A program made the position numbers and the translations under genes. A DNA stretch of 12,483 nucleotides. Origin: JANRKN01 sp033763435 (GTDB taxonomy: Bacteria; Planctomycetota; Phycisphaerae; Phycisphaerales; UBA1924). A model generated the notes under the pieces. That model ran no database searches. It was not told the origin of the DNA and worked only from the letters and a program-made list of their open reading frames with translations. Of the stretch, positions 10,801 to 12,483 are shown piece by piece; the first letter of the stretch is position 1, and each line of letters opens with the position of its first letter. The stretch spans positions 1 to 12,483 of the forward strand of contig JANRKN010000076.1 of NCBI GenBank assembly GCA_033763435.1, read 5' to 3'.

Positions 10801-12483
10801 CAGGCGCCGGGCTCACGTTCGGCGTCGCGACCGCCAGATCAATGACCGGTTCGACCACGCGCACCTGCGACGCCGCCACCAGCGCGTTGTCGCTCGTCTG
10901 CCCGCCCTCATCCAGCGTGCCCGTGTCATTCACGCGCACGATCAGGTTGTACGTCCCGGGCGGAATCCCCGTGAACGTGCCGTTGATCGCATACGTGCCA
11001 TTCACCGCCAGCCCGAACGCCCGCAGATCCTCCACGCGGAAGTCGCCCGCATCGATGCTCGTATCCACCGACAGATACGCCGCATCAACCCACGTCGCCG
11101 ACGCCGGCACCGGCCCGGGCCCGAAGTTCTGCGCCGTGTACGTGAAAGGCACATTCGCCGTCGGATTGATCGTCACCACGTCCCCGCTCGGCCCCGCAGC
11201 GACCGTCGGCCTCAGGTTCGGCCGCTGCACCGGCGGCGGCGCTTCGACCGCCTGCGAAACGCGGAAGCCGATGTCGGTGTTTTCAAACGGTGGTTGTACG
11301 CGGATGTTTCGGTCATCGGCCCGCATCTCGTTGCCGATGAACGATCCGCCCCGAAGTCCACGGTAGATGGCGCTCAGGACCGCCTCGTTCCACTCCCACG
11401 CGTTGCCCGCCATATCGAACGTGCCGTAGTAGTTCGCCGGATACGACCCGACCGCCGTCGTGTTGCCAACGGCATTGTTGAAGTTCGCCTGCCCCGTCGT
11501 CGGCGCGTTGTTGCTCGACGTCGGATACAGCCAGTAGTTGTCGCTGTCCCCGCCCGCGCTCGTCGGCTGGAAGTACGCCGCCTTGTACCACTCGTCCTCG
11601 CTCGTCACCGCCCAGCGCCAGTTGCTGTTCCGCGTCACCGTGTTGTTCGCGATTCCCGTCGGCGTCAGTGTGTACGCCCCGTCCTCCGTCGTGCCCGCCC
11701 CCTGCGCGCCCGTCGGCTGCCCGTTGTGCATCCAGTTCGCAAACCGGCACGCATCCCAGAACGACACAAAGTTCACCGGGTTGTTCTCGCGCCCCGAGAT
11801 CGTCGCATACGTGTACGACCCCGGAGCCCCCGCGCGCGTAATCCCACCGAACGTCCCCGCCATCTCGGTGTTGTACAGCCCGTTCGGGTCCGCCGCCGCG
11901 ACCGCGTTCAGGAACGCCGCGTACTGCGTGTTCGTCACCTCGGTCTGCCCGATATTGAACGCGTACGACACCGCGCCAAAGCCGGTGAAGTCCGCCGCGT
12001 TCCCGACGTTCCCGATCGGCACCGTCGGCACCGAGGGGAAAGTCACATACTGATTCCCCGCGATGCTTCCAAAGTTGATCCCCGCCAGCGAGCCCGTGTA
12101 CGTGCCGAAGCCGTCGCCGCCCAGGTTGCCCTGCGTCGAGGGCACGCCGCCCACAATCTGGTTCGAGAGATAATCGTTCGACTGTCCGTTGATGAACCCG
12201 CCGATGCGGATCGGCGAAACCCCGTCCCACCCCAGCTGCGCCAGCGGGATCGAGAACTCGATGCCCGTGTCGACGTTCGCCGGCGGACCAACAAACGGCC
12301 CGCCGAAGAACCCGACGCCCGCATTGTTCCGGTTGTCCACCGTCGCCTGAAACTGCGCCCCGATCAGCGTCACGGAGACCGGATTCGTGCCGTTCCGGAA
12401 CACCGCCTGACTGTTCCACGTCGACAGTCCATTCAGCCCAACCGCGATCGAATGCTGAAAGCTCTGGGGCGAGTACGCGACAA
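1829..12483 (-). CDS. Giant secreted multidomain protein with FGE-fold domain, 13 CARDB repeats and dockerin (5' partial)
   Basis: The frame is open from the right edge (first full codon 12481-12479) to TAG at 1831-1829, giving 3550 visible residues. A GTG at 12403 is possible as a start, but coding-like sequence continues upstream (VAYSPQSFQHSIAVGLNG), so the real start is probably off-window. Visible modules in order: planctomycete secreted module 1-148; FGE-sulfatase fold 152-411; 13 CARDB repeats 421-2087; PPC/IPT-like 2088-2285; cysteine-cluster region 2286-2575; DPN module 2576-2770; FN3-like about 2771-2854; bacterial Ig-like about 2865-2960; pre-dockerin module about 2961-3087; dockerin 3088-3152; unrecognised C-terminal region 3153-3550. 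The many Ig-like modules, calcium-loop domain and low cysteine content suggest an exported surface scaffold or adhesin. No transmembrane anchor, PEP-CTERM or LPXTG signal is seen at the C-terminus. Exact function is unknown. Confidence 0.93.
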   Translation of the reverse strand, partial: VAYSPQSFQHSIAVGLNGLSTWNSQAVFRNGTNPVSVTLIGAQFQATVDNRNNAGVGFFGGPFVGPPANVDTGIEFSIPLAQLGWDGVSPIRIGGFINGQSNDYLSNQIVGGVPSTQGNLGGDGFGTYTGSLAGINFGSIAGNQYVTFPSVPTVPIGNVGNAADFTGFGAVSYAFNIGQTEVTNTQYAAFLNAVAAADPNGLYNTEMAGTFGGITRAGAPGSYTYATISGRENNPVNFVSFWDACRFANWMHNGQPTGAQGAGTTEDGAYTLTPTGIANNTVTRNSNWRWAVTSEDEWYKAAYFQPTSAGGDSDNYWLYPTSSNNAPTTGQANFNNAVGNTTAVGSYPANYYGTFDMAGNAWEWNEAVLSAIYRGLRGGSFIGNEMRADDRNIRVQPPFENTDIGFRVSQAVEAPPPVQRPNLRPTVAAGPSGDVVTINPTANVPFTYTAQNFGPGPVPASATWVDAAYLSVDTSIDAGDFRVEDLRAFGLAVNGTYAINGTFTGIPPGTYNLIVRVNDTGTLDEGGQTSDNALVAASQVRVVEPVIDLAVATPNVSPAPVTDLYPVTITASVTASGTNIASSARGTLVLVDRGGPGGAERQTVLTTATLSFTGTVGGGATQTLAFSGVLPVSPVAPAAIVASIDQLSASARRDDAANNSAARSITVVPAPDLAAFQVTVFTPIVQGSAAPVAGIGRNVSSTALPTSSWTDRIYLSSDDTPSADDLQYDVAQSRSLASNGLYAINAQVGETAVAGEYFVILVCNVNSSFAEASRANNTLVAGTKLVVRARANLRPVGVTLAGGTDLPQGAPANVRWTDQNDGPGVANGPWTDRVVLSKNAVFGDADDRPFPSVSAGPASLAVNAGAEVQQTITIPIDPLLPPGNYSLFVQTNVSGGPPETTTDDNVSAPLSVRIVRPPAANLVAASPSVPLEAIGGQTIQICWTTENRGDANANGPWTTRLYLSADRTLDTSGANADVLLDEFSVRPPTIALAPGQQTTQCELITLPRIVGERYLIAWVNPDGVVQEYLDTVDNVAASVSAISIQPEPTPDLTVPSVSPLGGPDVSVFAGSTVTATFRVLNDNDPSRADSATGATSTPVWFDRLYLSPNNAVRDASDIELGRPAENQIFLRPGESYVQNLSVKLPDDVFGATFHLIAETDTTNAAAETNEANNRGASPAFAIALAPQPDLVAAEVSSPLFNLPEASVGTGAPLPVTWAETNSNALERSGGSTPSVAWSTRVYLSRSAEAQPPSGDDVVIGESVRPRSTALAAGSADPARSATFQVPLSMAGGEYYIKVQVDSGNQVIERTLEGNNIAVSARTLTVRRSAPNLVPTRVQGAPTVVPGGLLTASHTVENRGDDAPVNGQWTDRLVLSLDQTFDASDVSLTPEVPRNSGGLGTIEGTDNEGYVVTQGYRVPGTITPGRYWLGVRVNATNSLNEQSATTDGRLDNDLFSLVPIDVPARYADLSISTPAAATLTAAPGASVRVEWSVANVGDATTIASTWTDEVVLSRDQTFAGAVRSLASAGRTGELTPGASYSAARVVTLPAVGAGEYFLVVRTDSGGAVLQKPVDSAPDTVAIPLRITPEIADLTVASVTPTPASLIGGERLNITFRVSNSGSRATIGNSWLDRVVVRAAGGGPVLASADTTRVGALAPQGSYQRAVDFDLPLGAEGPFDVLVTTDALGGVPEGDETNNAAQGSISVTAAPPSNLVAETPEAPSAVDAGRSFVVTWSVRNESDEPTSADAWEDELWLSRDMTLGAGDIRLFSRRITGGLGPNAAYPAPQSATVTMPAGASGAYRVLLRTNADGRVYERGATADNISASEPVAVGTANLAPTGVGPDLGSVAAGRELPVSWGARNSGQAGVPVAAWRDTVYLSRNQTLDASDVLLGSATRSGPLGGGEAYSASASFRVPASLNGPYFVIVQVNSDRSVPEPGGEGDNVRASSTLIDVTLPDPPDLVVSGVTAPLVAPLGLPATYRWRVGNSPEADGALEGAWEDSIFLSRDALWDPSDVFVGRFPIVLGSAIMPGESLLRSASPTTPAVLPGDYYAVVRGDSRKFLAQTDREPGNDDSSSPAPFPVTIAEISPPGEFANSDLFTSGAERYFAVTGVESGRTLRIAFDHASPSALSELYVSRERIPTAGEFDLSFDRPGESSQRVIVPLTDRPTYYVMVRAAGLTDLPGGVVRAEYLPFSILSVSSTSVGAGEVSLRIRGAQMPIGTAFALTPTAEGPGVAPVRVVSTGVFEFLVTFDLSGREGEFALSATLGALSDTFATPISVTSGGSAQLSVEVAGVSTAKVGVPVQGLITVVNSGTIDVQVGELIASLPRIGEGAATLTLFPDDADRRTSVSSFGAAQAPEVARLFLGRVHPQQLITIPYALTFNAQVPGGMGIAIGGHARSRAEYERTVERVVVSAADQFRLSLLTSGVDPAEAQSARDEFSTLALNAYESAIVEAGGDEGEIASLVWSALEASPRPDAAFFAAWLPEVASRIATARFCPPAGNCAVRDQAVQGVRDLLGCVGCVPAIDTRDVFFGGDAIRIALDGCSEAEALSRDGSGRTLRPALPGECWPPPVASYDPNQTTGPGRGDQRWISPRRRGVWSVTFQNDSQATAPAAAVQVTTPLSSGLQPGSYRGESVVVGEREEDVSGGAFSGLATLPELPTERGVSVSAKVNTTVRPGTETSFEALWQLVTIDPTIAEPPSDPFSGFLPRESLELSGTGTVRFSMLAAPLPTGSRFETFADIVFDDNPPIRTNTVFNTIDSDDPVSAIDAESAPPQALEGGQVVLNFSASDVGSGLEGVRVLVQVDGGPYRIFQPLTTGTTALFDEIEPGRIYGFATQAVDIASNVEGLPIVPDAITVVPTLRLDPASDTGQPGDSVTALTTPRFLIVSIPNRSLPISIRRQSVTVLEATVQTDAAGRGTFEVPASRALLDGMHTVVLRSDAVESPLEVTIASAAPQVAGWTAIRSHGVVGEAALALPIGQPVSEPRAGGIETIEISLTGTIDPASVTPGSLRISGADATGAAIDVSSNLVAFSVSADLRTLRASIAPSLSVPGVYCLQIVDVRSPSGTPIAAGPPVSVTVLPGDVRGDERTNANDVAIVRALAAELDGAPIDPTNPTHLRADIDTDGDVDAADVATTRSAARLDLRGVRRPCGVLNPPFVSAPGSGTTRQASGGSALHDDARRATRPSGVGPGQNASAPTEHEGLSTPGPTLPAGPELGALFAGFEHIPTRAQALLAVFDRSLMLDASAVAAAGQVPVPRVSPLPMRGWWLIELEPGADEARVRSALEARGLYTSPVLVGQGALRMFVLPGLIGEQHGAMPAGIRVSPIAGVISRIEPEVRRAEELALIAQRLRELGAARDCEPELAVIGPAGEIDRAPAAEPGSGEVPIPLVALGLEAHAPNARLVALERTMTEMGFMRARFVSAPVMPLSVFSDARRTIARTSDVLGALERLAEAGPGVLLETTGASRVGSPMIHRALSSLAARGWSVVVGDDRSAILLAAPGRAELRRTTPATILAAAAALARTRSDQPQADDVLTMLRSLE
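1832..3025 (-). other. Unrecognised C-terminal region downstream of the dockerin
   Basis: Visible residues 3153-3550. A low-complexity Gly/Ser/Pro/Ala linker (about 3153-3210) leads into a folded-looking part. The first part has LLAVFDRSLMLDASAV, GWWLIELEPGADEARVRSAL, EARGLYTSPVLVGQGALRMF. A helix follows (EVRRAEELALIAQRLRELGA). The last part has LVALERTMTEMGFMRARFVS, APVMPL, ALSSLAARGWSVVVGDDRS and a helical end (ATILAAAAALARTRS, DDVLTMLRSLE). I know no family that covers it. The 'L..RG.Y.SPV.V.....M.V.P' stretch faintly recalls the propeptide-like segment N-terminal to some bacterial subtilases; this is weak inference. No ribosome-binding site precedes the in-frame ATG at 2737, and no stop separates it from the dockerin, so it is part of the giant protein. 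Confidence 0.6.
3026..3220 (-). other. Dockerin type I-like domain (two EF-hand-type calcium loops)
   Basis: Visible residues 3088-3152. Loop 1 is DVRGDERTNAND, with Asp/Asn at positions 1, 5, 9 and 12 but Arg at position 3 where Asn or Asp is usual. Loop 2 is DIDTDGDVDAAD, a canonical calcium-binding loop with Asp at 1, 3, 5, 9 and 12. Each loop is followed by a helix (VAIVRALAAEL; VATTRSAARLDL). Classical dockerins bind cohesins; in planctomycetes the partner is generally unknown. The domain is not at the C-terminus here, which is unusual. Loop 1 may bind calcium weakly. Confidence 0.85.
3221..3601 (-). other. Module preceding the dockerin ('SHG...' type)
   Basis: Visible residues about 2961-3087. 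It has AIRSHGVVGEAALALPIG, then EPRAGGIETIEISLTGTIDP, a SLRISGADATG stretch, LRTLRASIAP and VYCLQIVDVRSPSGTPIA. This resembles the 'HG.aG.f...L......E.R.GG...i...F...v' module that sits immediately before the dockerin in many planctomycete secreted proteins; here the characteristic GAGDFDI core is degenerate. A beta-sandwich of 'bacterial Ig-like, C-terminal' type is likely. Confidence 0.6.
3560..4171 (-). other. FN3-like and bacterial Ig-like domains
   Basis: Visible residues about 2771-2974. The first domain (VVLNFSASDVGSGLEGVRVL, VDGGPYRIFQPLTTGT, YGFATQAVDIASNVEGLP) has the FN3-like pattern of 'SG..V.V..DGG.....TT....F....Y.F...A.D..GN.E' that follows the SYDPN module in related proteins. 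The second (LRLDPASDTGQPGDSVTALT then TPRFLIV, and LLDGMHTVVLRSDAVES) carries the SDTG...D.(I/V)T..TP signature of bacterial Ig-like repeats. Both are probably stalk or binding elements. Boundaries are approximate. Confidence 0.6.
4172..4756 (-). other. 'SYDPN' module of large planctomycete/cyanobacterial surface proteins
   Basis: Visible residues 2576-2770. Hallmarks are VASYDPNQTTGPG, then RWISPRRRGVWSVTFQNDS, ATAPAAAVQVTTPL, LWQLVTIDPTIAEPPSDPFS, GFLPRESLELSGTGTVRFS, FADIVFDDNPPIRTN and TVFNTID. This order (SYDPN, an FxN segment, 'IDP...DP..GFLP', 'IVFD.N.PI.TN') is a known recurring beta-rich module in large secreted proteins of these phyla. It usually precedes an FN3-like domain, as here. 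No enzymatic role is known to me. Confidence 0.6.
4757..5626 (-). other. Linker region with helical segment and six-cysteine cluster
   Basis: Visible residues 2286-2575. It begins with a beta-rich segment (QLSVEVAGVSTAKVGVPVQG, VNSGTIDVQV) like a bacterial DUF11/CARDB-type sandwich, with a later stretch LFLGRVHPQQLITIPYALTF. A predicted alpha-helical section follows (DPAEAQSARDEFSTLALNAY, EIASLVWSALEAS, AAWLPEVASRIATARF). It ends with six cysteines within about 75 residues (FCPPAGNCAV, LLGCVGCVPAID, DGCSEAE, GECWPP; bases about 4767-4990). Cysteines are rare elsewhere in the protein, so disulphides are likely after export. I do not recognise the cysteine-bearing part as a named family. Confidence 0.6.
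5627..6220 (-). other. PPC-like plus IPT-like module after the CARDB array
   Basis: Visible residues 2088-2285. The first half has SGAERYFAVTGVESGRTLRI, ELYVSRERIPTAGEFD, RVIVPLTDRPTYYVMV and then AEYLPFSI. This follows the layout of the PPC-like beta-sandwich with 'LYVS..R.PT..DFD' and 'TYYI.V' strands seen beside CARDB repeats in large planctomycete and cyanobacterial surface proteins. The second half (ILSVSSTSVGAGEVSLRIRG, then GAQMPIGTAFAL) resembles an IPT/TIG fold. Assignment is by recalled pattern only and is less certain than the CARDB call. Confidence 0.55.
6221..11221 (-). repeat. Thirteen tandem CARDB/APHP-type Ig-like repeats
   Basis: Visible residues 421-2087, averaging 128 residues per unit. 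Units start near 11221, 10846, 10471, 10111, 9727, 9337, 8920, 8494, 8089, 7717, 7354, 6982 and 6607. Each opens with a P/A-D/N-L motif (PNLRPT, PDLAAF, ANLRPV, PDLVAA, PNLVPT and so on). A strand of the type 'V..N.G' and a loop of the type WTDRxYLSxDxxxDxxD follow. Each closes with a strand such as GEYFVIV and a D/N-N motif before the next unit. This matches CARDB (cell adhesion related domain in bacteria), a beta-sandwich of exported proteins. Units 2 and 10 lack the acidic loop. Unit 5 has two cysteines (IQICW, TTQCE) that could pair. Sequence between units is well diverged, so the duplications are old. Confidence 0.88.
11251..12028 (-). other. FGE-sulfatase (SUMF1/C-type-lectin-fold) domain without catalytic cysteines
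   Basis: Visible residues about 152-411. The family hallmarks are clear: IGQTEVTNTQYAAFLNAVA near the start, NPVNFVSFWDACRFANWMH, TEDGAYTLT, SEDEWYKAAYF, GTFDMAGNAWEWNEA and, at the end, YRGLRGGSF with IGFRVSQ. True formylglycine-generating enzymes carry two catalytic cysteines just after the GGS motif (human Cys336 and Cys341). Here the segment reads GGSFIGNEMRADDRN, with Gly and Ala at those places. The only cysteine in the domain is in DACRF. It is therefore very unlikely to make formylglycine and more likely serves as a structural or binding domain, as in many planctomycete FGE-like secreted proteins. Confidence 0.9.
12040..12483 (-). other. N-terminal secreted-protein module of the giant protein (partial)
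   Basis: Visible residues 1-148. The signature is DTGIEFSIPLAQLGWDG, IRIGGFINGQSNDYLSNQ, then a GNLGGDGFGTYTGSL stretch and INFGSIAGNQYVTF. I recognise this pattern from memory as a module recurring in planctomycete secreted proteins, where it usually closes the protein before a PEP-CTERM anchor or a short tail. It probably folds as a beta-sandwich resembling a carbohydrate-binding module; ligand binding is not shown. Here it runs directly into the next domain through the short PSVPTVPIGN junction. Its N-terminal part lies outside the window. Confidence 0.6.

Noticed and set aside
12403..12403. GTG as the start of the giant gene
   Set aside because: The frame continues open to the window edge with protein-like sequence, no signal peptide follows the GTG, and the visible module appears to begin earlier. 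The gene is treated as 5' partial.
11313..12419. 368-residue minus-strand frame offset from the giant gene
   Set aside because: Gly/Arg-rich out-of-frame translation of the FGE-fold region. The main frame reproduces the FGE family motifs.
1..12483. A defence, CRISPR or mobile-element system
   Set aside because: I saw no direct-repeat/spacer pattern, transposase or integrase motif, terminal inverted repeats or tRNA gene. The tandem repeats are protein-domain repeats.

Overview
The window is GC-rich (roughly two thirds G+C by eye) and almost entirely coding. It holds only two genes, both cut by the window edges and facing each other tail to tail. The domain repertoire suggests a planctomycete, most likely of the Phycisphaerae: a Ser/Thr kinase with one membrane segment and a TPR tail, and a secreted giant protein with CARDB repeats, a dockerin-like pair of calcium loops and an FGE-sulfatase-type domain. 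This assignment rests on recognised family resemblance; no database was searched.

Region 1 (1-1822, + strand) is the C-terminal 606 residues of a membrane-anchored Ser/Thr protein kinase. It contains the end of the kinase domain, one transmembrane helix and an extracytoplasmic TPR-type sensor region.

Region 2 (1829-12483, - strand) is one continuous reading frame of at least 3550 residues. It is open to the right edge, so its start and any signal peptide lie outside the window. From N to C the visible protein has: a secreted-protein module typical of planctomycetes; an FGE-sulfatase fold domain lacking the catalytic cysteines; 13 tandem CARDB/APHP-type Ig-like repeats (about 1670 residues); a PPC/IPT-like module; a region with a six-cysteine cluster; a 'DPN' module; an FN3-like and a bacterial Ig-like domain; the module that usually precedes planctomycete dockerins; a dockerin-like domain; and an unrecognised 398-residue C-terminal region.

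The two stop codons are 6 bp apart, so there is no intergenic region. There are no RNA genes, CRISPR arrays, insertion sequences or visible promoters. The long ORFs on the + strand beneath the giant gene are arginine-rich shadows. The kinase looks like a transmembrane sensor and the giant protein like a surface or exported scaffold/adhesin. Nothing in the sequence shows that they work together, and convergent orientation argues against an operon. The points most worth following up are the unusual architecture of the giant protein, its dockerin in a non-terminal position, and the novel C-terminal region.
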